A stretch of DNA of 64,000 nt from Nymphaea colorata (lineage: Eukaryota; Streptophyta; Magnoliopsida; Nymphaeales; Nymphaeaceae). Both the position numbers and the translations under genes were made by a program. The notes under the pieces were generated by a model, which was not told the origin of the DNA, did no database searches, and saw only the letters and a program-made list of their open reading frames with translations. Of the stretch, positions 21,134 to 34,757 are shown piece after piece (position 1 is the stretch's first letter; each line of letters starts with the position of its first letter). Location: contig NC_045138.2 of assembly GCF_008831285.2 (NCBI RefSeq), forward strand, positions 19,253,934 through 19,317,933, given 5' to 3'.

Positions 21134-24100
21134 GCTTGCATATTGGATACAAGGTAGACATCTTCCTCCTTTTGTGAGCGAGAACAAGAGAATTTGCCTC
21201 AGACCATCTCTCTAGGTAGAGAGAGATGGCTTCGGATTACTGTTGTTTTAGATGCTTCACTTCTAGAAGATGGTCTTGTAAGGATGAGCTCTTTATCTCA
21301 CCCACACAGAAAAACAATTGAAGGGAAGGTTTTAATGTTGCTTCCGAATGGGTTCGTAGAGAAGCACAATAGCTCATTGAGTTTCGCCCTCAAGAAAACG
21401 TGGAGTTCTTGAGTTCGTGGGAGTTCTTTAGCTGCTTCCTACCTTATGATAAAGTAAGCCAAGAAAACTGTAATAGTCTTCTTCTGAAGGAGTGACGTGC
21501 AATTATCAATACAGTTATTAGTTGTTTAGTGCAAGTTGCTTGATTCTACGGTGCTTCGTGTTGCATCTTTGCTAGAATTTAGCTTTATTTTGTCCTTCAA
21601 AATAAGGTGATTGATACGAGTTAGCACCACAAACCGAGCACTTAGGCAAGTCCAATATACACATGGGAACTGGCAAAATGACTCATTAAATATATGGTGC
21701 ATGTAAGAACTTAAAAATTAAAAAAAAAAATCTTATGTAAATTAATTTTATAGAAAGTGAAATGCTATTTCTAAGGAACAAATCCATCTTTATCAAGAAA
21801 CATGAATTGATAACCTTAGGTCTGGTTTGATCTGATGAAATTCCTGCCTCAGCGGATTCAACCTAAGAGGCATGAAGGATAAGTTAAGAAAGTGTAAACT
21901 TGAAATCTAACCGATATCCTCGAATTACAAGGTCGCCGCATAGATGGAATAATGAAAAACACGATGCTTCAGAAGGAATTAGCAGATAGGAACTTTTGCT
22001 GTAACGCAAGTTTAGATACCATAGGATAAAAATTTCGTATCTCATATGCAAGGAAATAAATGCGTAGCTAACATTAAGGACTGAAATTTCACTTTTAATA
22101 TGAATATCATAATGCCACGAGTGAATACAATCATAATTTTGTACTTCTGAAGTATCTAGTAACACGAAATAACATCATGTTTACAATGGTTCAGTGGTAA
22201 AAAAAACAAAAAGGCAAAAAGCCGATGTAAACATTGTAAAGGTGGGCTTTCTCAGCATCTTGCTTTCAATTCAACATAATCATAGCCTTGAGACAGTTGA
22301 ACCTGTCATAGAAGAAATGGGACAAGTTATGGTCTCTGCTATTACTGCTAAATCAGAATATTTACAATAGGCAACAAAAATGTGGAACCACTAGTTACCA
22401 TGATTTGTTTGCCAAGATGAATTCCCTAACTTTATGCGCCAAGATGGTGCTTCATCTGAAGTGATGCACCATGGTCACCATTTTAGGACGGATTTGAATA
22501 GATGATAGCATCATGCAAAATACACAATCAAATACTCATCTCACATGTAAACTTTACCATTCCCACCCTTGGCGAGGTAGATATTTCTAAGCCACTGGAG
22601 AGCAAGCTTGTTTAAGAAATGAATATTGTGTGCATTATCTGATCTGCTTGAATGTAGAATAACACTTTTGAAGAAAAGAAAAATCTTCTAGATACTTCAT
22701 TTTGCTCGCAAGTGCTTGATAGGTGATCTGCCTAGCTAGCAAACACGTGAAGGATCATAGAGATGAATTCCAAGGCAAACTCTTTCATTTATTGGTATGC
22801 GTCCTATATGCATAGGACATTTCTTCGAGATACATGAGCTTGTAGTATCAATATGATTTGTGGAAATTCTCTTTGGTGGTAATATGATTGGGACCATTTT
22901 AGCTAAAGGACCATGAATTTTTCTTGGTAGGGTCAACCTGGATTGAGGCAAGGAATCCTTGGGCCTTTCTAGTACACCTCTATCATCTCATAATGAAATT
23001 TCTAGCATTTTCAGTTATTAAATAAATGAAATGTTAGTTTCTCAAGGTAGGGATAGTAACTCGATCAGTGGTTGTCCTCTTGAGACTGGTCAACTGTTTC
23101 AGTCCAAATGACCCAAGTGTCTGACCAGACAGATAAAGGGAAAAAATGAAAAATAGAAAATACCTGAAAACAAAAAAAGCAAACCAACTGCACATTAGAA
23201 TTGCACCAATACCCTTACATATATACCTATGGTGCACTATACAGTATGTACATACTATTTTGTGTGTGTGTGTGTGTGGCACTGTGTGCATATTAATGAA
23301 ATATATATACACATATATAAAGAGGACACATGTGTTTAAATATAAAAATCTAACACAGCAGATCTAGACATTGTGCTTAGCTCACAATCTTATAGAGAAT
23401 GGGTTACATGGAAATATGAAATCCCAATCGAACATTGAGGAGAAAACCCCACCCAGCTTCTTGGTAAAGGTATCTCCAGGTTTTTTCTTCCACATGTAGG
23501 CCATTCCATATCTTTTTATCAGTTCTGTCATTGCAATTTTTATGCCTTTGACCTCATCATGGTTGATATATGCGGAAGGAAATGGTTTTTTTTTTTTTTT
23601 TTTTTCATTTATTTGATGCTTATCTCAAACTGATTGAGGACAGATTTTGATGGATATGATCCGTCCATTTTCAGTCAGGTTCACATCTCGAAAAGGTTCA
23701 CAAACCAAGGCACAAGGTAGTATAAAATTCAGGTATATGTCATTCAACTTTCCTAAAGTTATAGATTCATGATTAATCTCAAACCACGTCGATACTCAAC
23801 ACTTAATATGTCATCACTAGCTCCCTTGAGGAACAGGAGTCCGGCTTGTTATGACTCACAAGTTGTCATTTCTTGCCCTTATACTATATTAAGGTCATAG
23901 TAACAAATAACGTTTCAGAGTTTTAAACGACGAGGTTTTTCTCGGGTATATATGGCGAGATTCAAAAAACCAGGAAAAATATGGTAAATTTTTAAGAACT
24001 TAAAAAACTAAAACTGGGAGAAAAATAAAATAAGTGAAAGATTACTAAAACAAAAATGAAAAAATAAGTCGACTTGCAGCAAATAAAAAATAGAAAGTAA

Positions 24101-25626
24101 ATAAATTGTTTGGCATTAAGGAACATGAAAAAAATGAACAAGCGAAAAAAAACCTTTTTGTTTTTTGTGACACTGATTAAGGTGAAGTAAGTGAATGCAG
24201 TAGCTAATATATTGCTTAGTATAAGTTGTTATTGGTTCTTGTGTTATACAAGAAACTAAACCAGGATATCTGTCTTAGGCAAGCAAGTGTTTTGGTATAT
24301 TTAGATAAAGTAAATGAATGTGTTAGATTGCACATCCCAGCTTGTAACTTCCTGGAGTCCTCGAGGAAGTAAAACCAAAACCAATGTTGTGAAAGGTGTA
24401 TCGTCGGGCCGACCTATACACACATTGTAAGCAAATCGCAAATATATTTTATATTTAATTTTTAATTCATAAAAATGAGAAAAATAGACAAAATTAAGAA
24501 AAATGTGTTCTATATAAAAAACTCATTACATACATAATGGACATTCATGATTTATCTTTCATAAGTAATGGCACATTAACAAAAAAAAAGTTTAACTGAA
24601 CTTTAGGGTATTTTACGTCACATCAAAACGTATAACCCATGTTCGTTCACTGCAAATGAGAATTGAAATAATGTTTATGAATAAATAACAATCATGATTA
24701 TTATCAATCGATACAATAATCATTATCTTCTTCATCTTCATCCTCGTCCCTTCAAGCTTGTGATTTCTTCCTTAAGACAATGATTTCTTTATGAGGGACA
24801 TCGGACCTCTTTTTGAAAAACAGAACCTTAACATAAGATATGGCCTGTATGGCCGGATACACGGGGACGATGCACTTGCATTTTTGTGTATCGTGCTTGT
24901 ATCATATAGGTTTTTCGGACGTATAGGATACAGATTGTAAGATATGGTTGCATGTCATAAGATACAAATAACACCGAGTAAAGCTGTATCTGTCCTTTGA
25001 CATGGACTTTTTCTTTTCTTCTTTGGGTCACGGCATTATACTAGTAAGTTGGCGAAAAAAATAATTGAGCATTACATGTGGTAGTCATTGGCAAATAAGA
25101 TTTAAAAGGTCCAAGGCAGTCAACGAAAATCTTGGGTCTAGATTCTTCATCCTTATTACTAGATTACATCAACCTCGGTCCCATGATGCGAAGGGGCAGA
25201 TCCGCATTCTTTCAGCCATATGAAGAGGCCAAGAGGCTTAAAGGCCAGGTCTATGATCGTGGGAAGTTATTGGGCACAATAACAATGGGTGAATGCTCAA
25301 TGTTTCGAGGCCAAAAAGGTCACTACTAGTCTACTAGGACTGCTGCGGAGAGACTATGGACCGCATCCATGGCAGGTGTATCCTGAGTATGGAGTGACTA
25401 ACGTAAAGTCCCAAATTCCAGCACAATTCGCAATTTATGTTGGGTGAACGCATAGCGGAAGCATGGGGTACTATGGATGTCAACAAGGACCACAAGATGT
25501 CCCTTGTTGAGGAATTTGAAGATAAAACAGAAAGCCGATTATGGCAAGCCCAAGACCGTGGACGTAGAGGTGGTAAACTCGTAGTAGGTGACTATGGAGG
25601 GAGCCAAGGACTGCCTATACAGCAAA
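21134..25626. other. Spacer of the inverted repeat, first part: no supported gene
   Basis: No domain-bearing frame. The only curiosity near the arm is a 31-residue Cys-rich frame at 21226-21321 (MASDYCCFRCF...), in fair start context about 90 bp past the arm boundary. There is no homology to back it. A (GT)n run lies at about 23262-23278 and poly-T at about 23587-23605. The rest is AT-rich and anonymous. Confidence 0.45.
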
Positions 25627-25732
25627 GGTCCTTGTTGAGATCCCTGCCAATAGACAATGGACCTACTCTAAACCAAGAGTGTCCTTGTTGAGATCCCTGC
25701 CAATAGACAATGGACCTACTCTAAACCAAGAG
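25627..25732. repeat. 53-bp perfect tandem duplication
   Basis: Two adjacent copies beginning GTCCTTGTTGAGATCCCTGC and ending CTAAACCAAGAGT, identical by eye, so the duplication is recent or conserved by conversion. It lies just upstream of the LTR-like block at 25855. Confidence 0.85.
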
Positions 25733-25854
25733 TGCATGGTGGGTGCGTCAGATGACCGGTTGTGTGGCATAGATCGGAATGGGTTGAAACCATGGACCCT
25801 TGGAAAGAGCCAAGAAAGAGCTTGGGGACAAGCTCATTTTGAGGAGGGTGGATC

Positions 25855-28800
25855 TGTTACAGGCCAACCTTCGAGACTGCCGAGAGACGTCGAGATGCAT
25901 GGCCTAGCGCATTGCGAGGCTAAGGCATTGCAAGGCTTTAGTGCTCAGTTGGTCGGGAGAGTAGCATATAGCAGCCGAACGTCTAGGGAGGCTAAGGAGG
26001 GAGATGACCAGCTGCATGTCACAGTAGGACGCTTGGGGGATTGTGAGGTTATCACACAAACTATCAACATCCTAGGCGCAATTGAAACCCGAGGACATGC
26101 ATGATGTGAGTTTATTTCGAGCGAGGCAGCCACACCCATTGTGGGCCAGACCGTCAAGGTATTTTGTTGTGAAGCTAACGGTTTTCTTAGCCCATGTGTA
26201 GTAGGCGTTCAGGAGCCAAGGGAGGCTAACCGCGGCAAGCACCAAGAATCCGAGGGAGATGCGGGCGACGACGTCCACGTGAATAGTGAGGTTAAATCCT
26301 TCACTATAGCCACAACCACCAAAGAGACGAATGCTACAGTGCTCGGGCGAAGTGAGGCTACCTTCCTCACCCAACTCTAGCCACTCGTACTCGAGCGGAG
26401 TCTAGAGGGCCCATCACACCAGGCCTAGCATGAGGAAGTGTTCAGTCGTCCAGAACGGAGACAGACTGTCCTCAGACCGGAATGCTTTGGACAGGACAGT
26501 ACTGACCATTCAGGAACAGGAGGACTAGGACAGACTGCACCAGGACGGACAGTCAGCCCAGGAACAGACTGTTCCAGGTCAGAGAGACAGCACCGGGATG
26601 AACTGAACAATACAGGGACAGGAGGGCCAGGCTGCACCTGGACAGACAATCAGCGTAGGAACAGACTGTTTCGGGACAGAGGGACATTACACTGGCAGAC
26701 TCGACAGCACAATGACATGCAGGAGGAGTTGAGGCGAGGACACCAAGACAGTCCCGTTTGAAGGCCACCTAGACCGAGTTTAGGTGAAGTGGGTTTCGCC
26801 CAACTAGAGCATCACAGCAGGGAGTTATCACAGGCGTGAGTTCGGAGTGAACTCAGTAGAGGTTTACCGACTCGGTTTGATATTTTGTACAGCTTATTTC
26901 AATACTGGTTCTTTTATTTCTGTAGCGTCTCGGTACGAGACAGGGCACGTCCCGGTCGCGCCTAAGCTATATAAGCTTAGGGATGAGTGTAATAACTTAA
27001 GTTTTTATCAACGTAGTCTTCTTGGAAGGAGTGTTGGTTTGAAAGTCTGAAGCTTCTTCTCCCGCGAAGAGTTTCAGCCATGGTGTTCCTGTAGCACCAT
27101 GACCAAAAACCTCAACAGAGGTCTGCTTCCGGCGACCTGCGGCTAGGTGCATTGATCGGTAAGTGTGGATGGCGATCGAGCAGTGATTCCATTCCCTATT
27201 TTCATTCGAGAGAGATTGAACTACCGTTCGGGTTCTTCAACCATAGAGGAACCGAGAGGCGATGTTCGATCATAGGGAGGCAGAAAGGGATCATCGACCA
27301 TTTCTGAAGCCTCAACGGTGGCTCTCTTCCGGCTAGGCGCTCAGCCTCAACGGCAGATCACCAATGGATAGGTTACCTTGACTGAAACCAGCCAAGAAGA
27401 AGGTGTCGATTGACATTTTTGTCATTCACATCCGAGAGTCTCCAGTCTTGAAGGTAAATATCGATACTCCAGCGATTCTACCTTTGGGGATTCTTGTTCC
27501 GATCAATGTCTTCAACGGGAGGAGTTCCTGTGCGCATCCCAGCTAGTTCTGGCCTAAAGCACCGGCTATTCCAACCGGTATTTCATTGATTGAAGGACTG
27601 ATCAAACGTGAAGAGCGTCTCGATCAGCACATTCAGTTCTCCTTCGGGCGAACGGTCTAACACTGATTCCAGACAATCCCACGCGAGTTCAGCCAAGGAG
27701 ACTTCGTCCATTCAGTTTTCCGGATTATTATCTACCTTCTGGGCGAGTTTCGTGGCAATTGGAGGAGGAATCGAAGGAAAAAAGAACGGGAGAACCAGCG
27801 CTGCTGTCTTCCCCTGTTCTGCCTCCCAGACACCTCTGATCAGGCGGAAATCTGTAGATATTGGGAGGGTCTGTGCACAAACGGACTTCATGGTCATCTC
27901 CCAAACTTCTCAACGGAGATTCTGAGCCAAGAATGAGCGAAATCCGTGAAGGCTTGAGAGAGTTATGGCTTTTGGACGGAATCCGGCAATAGCTGGCAGA
28001 GCTGAAGAACAACTCGCCATTGGTTTGGCGGATCCTTGATTTCTGGCCTCTGAAGCGATTTCCATTCGAACCGGTGTGTTAATCTTGCTCCTTCTATTCT
28101 TAATTAGGGCTCTGAACTGTTAATTTGCATTGTTGAGCTCGATTTGGGGTAAATCCCCAATTTCTGTGAAGAATCGACTAGAGGAGCTGCGGTCTACTCT
28201 ATTCAACACCTGTTCTGAAGTGCGACAACCTGGAGGATTGAATCTCAACGAGTGACCAGTAGAGAGCTCGAATTGAGGTAAAACTTGGGGCGTCTACTCC
28301 CTGGGATGTCCCCAACCTTCAGACAAAATTTCAGCTTAATCGGAGTAGAGGTCGAATTTCTGTGATTTTTTGAAGTGCGACAGGTTCTGTGATCAGCAGT
28401 CTGCTACCCTGTCTTCTGCATTTGCTCAGAACAGAACCGAACTGTGTAACAGTTCGGCACCTTCATCGATCAACGAGTGACACTTAGGGTGCTCAGATTG
28501 CTGCCATTTTTGGAGCGTTTGTTCCTAATCATAAGAGGAAGCTACAGTCCAAATTTCAGCTCATTCTGAGCTGTGGGTGATTTTATATAGATTTTGAAGT
28601 TCGAGGCACCCGGTGAGTCATCTGAACCTGCTTGAAAGCTGCAAGATTTTCGCCTGGATGCCCAACGAGTGGGCTATGGAGGATTCGGTTGGAGTCCATC
28701 TTCTGGGCATCCCTTCATAACCATTTGGAGGAGCTGCTCACCAATTTTCAAATCAATCGGAGGCCCGGATGATTTTATACGAATTTTAGAGTTCCGCCCC

Positions 28801-28990
28801 CTCCTGTGAACAGAGACAGGTGCCTCCTGCTCTTGCTTGGTCTAGTCGGACTTGTCCTGGCTTAATTATTTGGGCATCGATGTTTCAGGACTTCGATTAG
28901 CCCCCTCCAATTGATTCTGGGAGTGTTAGAGTCGGCCTTCGGCACCGTTTTTTGGCCGCAGCTGGGACCGGCCCTAGATGGTGGTAACTG
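25855..28990 (+). mobile_element. Probable degenerate long LTR (Gypsy-like), 3' element remnant
   Basis: A polypurine-like tract (TTTTGAGGAGGGTGGATC) ends directly before TGTTACAGGCC, the usual look of the internal/3'LTR boundary in plant Gypsy elements. A TATATAA box lies at 26968-26974. Downstream is a long GC-richer region with recurring AAATTTCAGCT(T/C)A phrases and no usable reading frame. Upstream (25132-25854) no integrase or RT motif can be read. I could not find the 3' LTR end or a partner LTR, so class and limits are inferred. Confidence 0.45.
26513..26694. repeat. Two-unit GACAGACTG-rich repeat in the LTR-like block
   Basis: Two diverged units (about 26513-26594 and 26615-26694) share CAGG(A/G)ACAGGAGG, GACAGAC, and AGGAACAGACTGTT(C/T)C followed by CAGAG.GACA. 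They lie about 300-450 bp upstream of the TATA box, where LTRs often carry repeated enhancer blocks. No protein is encoded. Confidence 0.6.
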
Positions 28991-30049
28991 TTAGCTTTTC
29001 TAGGTGCAAGTCTATTCTCAACTTCTTCCTACCTATGTGTACAGGAGTCACCAAACAGGCCACTGCACCTAAGTTAACTTGGTTATGGCATGGTCTCTAG
29101 TTCAATTTTATAGTTGTCTTTTAGATATATATATATATATATATATAAGATTATTTTGTTTACATGACCCTTGCTGAACCGACGTCCAAGTTCTTTTGTG
29201 ATAGCCATGCTTGCACCAAACCTGCATTACGCCCATGCTTATTATTTGCCTTCTTAATGAACGAGGGTGGTTGCATGTGGAAACCCTAAGTTCATGAGTT
29301 GAAGGTGACTTTGTTATCAATGTTAACGACCGACAGACACTATCTCAAATGTAAGATCAGACTTCTGATTTGACTGATCCTTACCTGCTCACATCCTATT
29401 TTAGTCTGACAAGGCAGACTATAAACCAGGTGACTGGGGTGGTAAGATTTACCTATATATGCTCCTGAAGAGTGAATGCAGCACATCTTTTGTTGCCTTC
29501 ATATATGAGATGTTAGACATTCCATCTCGCTATCTGTACAATATACGGAGATATGTTGTATGAGGCTGGTCATCCATGTTCAAACGGATTTTGCTATTCT
29601 GTACCAGTTGTCTAGTAGTTTAAAGATATATTGAGGATGAAGTTGAATGTTTAATTGTAATATGTTACTATACCATGTTTTAAGTGTGTACTTTCTTCTG
29701 AATGTCTTCGGTGCATGGGTACTTGGTACTTACTGTTTACACAAAAACCTGAACATCATCTCTTGCTGTTGTTAGAAACAGCAGCTTCGGTGTGCTGTAT
29801 GGGAAACTGAAACACTTTAAACTGACACTTACGCTTTAGCCACCTACGCTCAAAAGATCAACCCGCATGCCCAGACCTTCTATTATCTTAAAGGAGTATT
29901 GTTGTGGATTGGCCACTCAAGATGGACCCAACCTTTCATCTACTGGAAAGAAGTCCTCGTCGAGGTATCCTCTTTCACAAGTCGTCCCTTTTTCTGCTTC
30001 TCATCAGCTCACACAGCATACTTGTTAAACATTTCACATCTTCTAGTAG
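28991..30049. other. No supported gene; (AT)n at 29125-29147
   Basis: Anonymous sequence. Towards its end (29930-30049) it may already be degenerate copia sequence leading into the RT relic, but I cannot align it residue by residue. Confidence 0.4.
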
Positions 30050-30310
30050 TCAAGCTGAGTTTGATCCAAATTAGAGAATGGCTATGCAAACTAAAATTAA
30101 AGCATTAAAAGCTAATAAAACTTGGGATCTAGTTGAACCTCCAAATGATATTAAACCCATAAGTTGTAAGTGGGTTTACCACATCTAATACAAAGCAAAT
30201 GGCCAGGTTGAAAGATTCAAGGCAAGATTAGTTGAGGGTATGCACAAGTTGAAGGTATTGATTACAATGGAACATATGCACCAATAGCAAAGTTTGTTAC
30301 GGTTGATGTC
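30050..30310 (+). pseudogene. Ty1/copia reverse-transcriptase relic
   Basis: In one frame the sequence reads KALKANKTWDLVEPPND, then CKWVYHI, a stop, then NGQVERFKARLVEG. Shifted by small indels it continues to a segment matching (G)IDYNETYAP(I/V). This is the start of the copia reverse-transcriptase domain. Only the N-terminal third is present. No LTRs flank it. At 30328-30397 a 26-bp phrase (CAATTCTTGATCTAGTGGC...) is duplicated. Confidence 0.7.
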
Positions 30311-30399
30311 TTCTACCAATTCAGTCGGCAATTCTTGATCTAGTGGCTGGAGTTACCGATTCAAGAAATCAGCCAATTCTTGATCTAGTGGCTGGAGTT

Positions 30400-33300
30400 T
30401 TGGTGCTGACTAGCTTTGGGTCATGACTCATGGCCCAGTAAAAATTCACTCATAAGCCAATCGGGCGATTCCCAAATCTATTCCCCCGGCCAACAATAGA
30501 TAAAAAGTACAGAACTGATTAGGATGAGTTTGCTTCGTCTTCGCCTGAATCTAAGTATCGACATGACTCACGAACAGGCTTCTTTATAAAAAACAATACT
30601 AAAATAAATAGATAAAAAGTACAGAACTTATTTGTCGTACAAAAAAAAAAAACCCAGCTGGACCTTTTGGATGGGACCCCGGCCTTAGTTTTGGGCTACC
30701 AAAATAAGGGTAGCTTTTGTACTTTTATCTATCATTTAAATATTTTTTTAAAAAATAAAAAACGACTCTCATCTTTTATATTTTATTATTAAAAATATTT
30801 TATGTTTAAAATTTTATTTTATATTAAAAATTATTTTTTATTATAATCGAGTTAAGCTCGATCTCTGTTGGGTTTTCAAGCATGGAATCCGAGCTTCCAT
30901 GCTCGGGTTTCAAATATTGAGCCAGCCCGAATCGGCTTTTGTGGGGGCAAGCACAATGCCCACGTGTAGTTGAAACCCAATAAGCTTTTGATAGTTATCA
31001 AGTCTGCAGCACAACAACGTCGTATAGTACTCAGCACAAACGAAGGAAATTTTCCTCTGAAAGCTTTTGAGAGATCAATAAATGTTGGCAAACCTCAAAA
31101 CTATCATACTGCTGTGTAGGCAACAGCAATACTTATCAAAATTCATCTGAATTGGAAGAAATTGAAAGACAAATAGTATTTATAGGTTACAAATAACATA
31201 ACACCCTTACACTAACTGGCGGGTTGACGCATTTCCCATTCTTGGACAAGTTCTAATTTACATCATAGCAGTTTAAGAAGCACATTTTATTCCATCGGGA
31301 GTGTAACCTCATGTGGTTCTATTTTCATCCTCATCTAGCTTGACAACCGCAAACCATCTTTTTTATCGCTCCTCAAAAACGAAAACTGAAAGATGATCAT
31401 ATAGAAACAAAATAAAGACAAATTTCAAATTTGAAACTAAGCTTCAAACTTCACAATCAGAATTTGGACATGAAATGTACAAATTCAAAACTTAAAAGAC
31501 TTCAATGATGAATTAGTAAAATGACTTAAAATTTGAAACACATAAATTTTGACTGGATTAAATTCAAACATGAAATCAATAAGTGAAGCTTAGAAATCAC
31601 AAAAATAAGGTTAGTAAGCAAATCTAATTTCATGCATAATGTCAAAATCTCAGGACTGAAATGTGAAACTGATCTTCGAGTAAAAACAAAATAAGCACTT
31701 CAATTTTAACAAGCCTTTTGATATCAAGTACATCAACGAACCCAAAATTTTGGAAGATCAAACCTATAAATATGATTGAAGAATCCAAAATTATGGTTAA
31801 AACATAAATTAACACAAAATGTGAAAAATTAAAACTTAACTTTGAAATATGCCCATGGAATTGAACCAAAAAGGTGAAATCCAATTAAAATTTAAAATGT
31901 GCAATTCATAAATTAGAAGTATGAAATTTTGATTGTTTTTAAGACTGATAATTGGATTCAAATCACAATTTCAAGTTCACAAAAAACTTTCTATTTTAGT
32001 CCAATTTCAATGTTGAATTTTAAGACGTAAGCAGAAACTTAAATCCAGCATCCAGCTAAGAGCATTGATGCTCAAGTTGGATACTACTTGGATGCAAAAG
32101 CTGGAAATCGGTTATCAGGTTTCTCGTTATCATTGAAAGTTCTTTTATCAAAATTTTCGAATTTGATTCAAAAGTTTTTCTTGAAATTCTAATTTGAAAA
32201 CCCAATGAAATTTTTGGAGATGAATAAACAACTTTGAAATTTGAAATTGTGGAAATTTAGTGTTTCACACAAGATTTTAACAAAAGCATGGGCCATCTGA
32301 CCCGTTTTACGCAAAGGAAGCATATTCATAGTGGTTTGTCAATGCTTCCCATGCACGTGAATTTACGAGTTCATAGATGAATTGGATCCTAGTAAAATAT
32401 ATAATTAGACGAGCATATGCACGTCATGTTGGCTATAAAATAACATAGTGATGTAAGGTCCTACTGACTACTTTCATTATTTCAAGTACAAGCTTTCAGA
32501 TATATGCAACACACCATACAAGAACAAGTATTTAAACAACACAAGATCAAGAAGTCTGAAGCAAATCATGGAACTTGTTTCATAATGGTTCCTTATATAG
32601 AGGGATAACACAAGAGTTATATTGCAAAACATGCTGGAGAGGGAATCTTCAGCAAGAAAGAGCTAAGGAAATTAATTTAACAATTGCTAGACAAGCTCCC
32701 TGTAATAATAAACTAAGCACAAAAATATGGCTCCAGAAGACGACGAGAAAAAAGGAAACCGCAATTACACTCTCCGCAAATACCTTGAATAGTTTAGGGG
32801 AAAAGAATACCAAGAAGAAGAAAATTGAATAGAACACAAAATAGAACATTACAAACGTGAGACGCTAATCTAGATGGAAGAGGATCAGCAAAAGCAAAAT
32901 CAGAGAAATGGGAGGAGAAATTGGGTTCCGACGACGAATTTTTGCGCAAGGGTGCTTGAGGTTCAGGTTCAAGGAATTAAGTAGAACGTATATAATAAAT
33001 ACAAGTGCCAAAAAAAGGGACCCGTATACATCGATCCACTATCTATTATTGATAGCTGCATGAAAAAACAAAGGGGAAAATAACATAAAGAGAATGGCCA
33101 ATGTTGAGTGGGACTTGTTTCTTTCCCCTGATTTTCACACAAGTAAACGTAGAAACACAGGTGACTCCAACAGTGAAATAAGAATAACAAAGAAAGAAAT
33201 TGAAGATCCCTACTGTCGAATTTCACGGACTGCCGCAGACAAAGAAGAAAGCGAAATAGGCCGGCATTAATTGAGCAAGAACATGAGAAAAGGAAAAGAC

Positions 33301-33500
33301 CGAATCCCATTAACAAAACCGCCAACGTTATAGGAAGCTCTCAGAACCCTAATTCTCAGATAGGTAACTGGGAAAAAGCACGAAAAGCAAGTCTCTTCGA
33401 CAGATCGTCAATAAATCAAGAGAATAAACGATAAGAGGTGAAACTTGGCCAATCTCACTGACTAGCTGAGCAAGAGATAAAACAGAAATCTGAGATTAAG
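30400..33500. other. AT-rich anonymous spacer
   Basis: No recognisable gene. The stretch 30720-30850 is nearly all A/T. The stretch 31380-32280 is full of AAATTTGAAA-type phrases, a composition also seen at 54.3-55.1 kb. At 33768-33782 (minus) an ATGGCTGATGCATCAG/GTTTG start-plus-donor pattern could be a first exon, but nothing supports it further. Confidence 0.4.
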
Positions 33501-33529
33501 AAAACAATGCTTGAAAAGGCAAAATCTCA

Positions 33530-34165
33530 ACAAGAAAACGGTTAATGTTGCTGGAAATTTGTCGTGAAAAACTACGCGATAAGCGATTGGAAGAAAGGCA
33601 GTTATTGCAAGTCTTCTTCATGATCCACAGAATTTTTCGCTACAATAAATACGATCACCATAAGCCAGCAAAAATGGAAAAAGAACAGCCAAAAAGGAAA
33701 GACGATACCTCACTGAACCGCCCAAAATCACCACCATAGGAAGAACGAAAAGTTGGGGATCAAACCTGATGCATCAGCCATCGCTGCATTGCGATCAAGA
33801 AGGAAAGGTTGCCTCGCTTCATACTGTCTAGATGAGGAGAAAGAATGTCTTGTGGTTGTGGATAGGGATTATTATTTCTTGATGATAAAGTCTATTGGTA
33901 GGCCGACACAATCTGGAAGAAATAAGAACAACCATTAGTGAATAAACGCATATTTCTCTCCAAAATGAAAGAGAAATATGCGATCTAGAAAAGAAAGAAT
34001 CCGAAAATCCAAAATGTCAACAAGATAACGATTAACGTTGCTTGAAATTTGATCTGGAAACCTTAATTCTTCGACATGCAGCAGGAAAAAACCACAGGTA
34101 TCACATGTTTCCTTCATATATCCACAAAGACTTCTCCCAATTACAAACGTTAATGCAAACAAACA
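33530..34165. repeat. Diverged direct duplication (33.53 and 34.02 kb)
   Basis: CAACAAGA(A/T)AACG(G/A)TTAA(T/C)GTTGCT.GAAATTTG occurs near 33529 and 34018, and the matches continue loosely for about 150 bp. Non-coding. Confidence 0.5.
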
Positions 34166-34252
34166 AATAGAAGAAGAGAACATAAAAGAAATCGACAAGG
34201 GATGAAACTACACCTACAAGACATCGACAACTGTTCAAGAAAAGAGAAAAAT

Positions 34253-34403
34253 GATTACCAAAGGCCACCAAGATCGTCAACAAAGAATCTCCAGAAATGG
34301 GTCGATCGGCAAGAATGTCAAGCAAGACTATGATTCTTTCAATCTATTTAGTTGGTGAAGAGAAGATTACGAAAGGCCACCAAGATCGTTAGCAAAGAAT
34401 CTC

Positions 34404-34408
<5 letters not shown>
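34253..34408. repeat. Pair of 43-bp near-identical direct repeats
   Basis: GATTAC(C/G)AAAGGCCACCAAG followed by ATCGT(C/T)A(A/G)CAAAGAATCTCCAGAA begins at 34253 and again at 34366, differing at about three positions. A (TC)n run of about 30 bp follows at 34409-34438. Confidence 0.8.
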
Positions 34409-34440
<32 letters not shown>

Positions 34441-34757
34441 CTCCCTCTTTTCCTCCAGAAGGCGGCTGGAGTGGATTTAAAGGTGGGCAAGGCGGAAATA
34501 AATGGTTCAGACCCAGTGTCCAACATTTATTGATCCAATTAAAACGTTTCAGTTCAGAGCGGGACTGAACTGAATCAGCAAACAAAGATTATTCCGGATC
34601 CAAACTCTCTCTCGAGACGCAGTGGCAGGATCCAAACTCTCTCTCGGACGGCAAGCACGTCATCGTTGCCCCTTCGAGGCCCTGCGGAGAGGTAGTCTGT
34701 TTTAATCAGGTTCAGCCAACGTCAACTCTGTTTCTCTCCTTCTCTGTCTTACTAAAA

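Noticed and set aside
25132-26380. Series of Gly/Glu-rich frames as a gag or pol gene
   Set aside because: No zinc knuckle, protease, RT or integrase motif can be read; they more likely reflect LTR/internal non-coding sequence.
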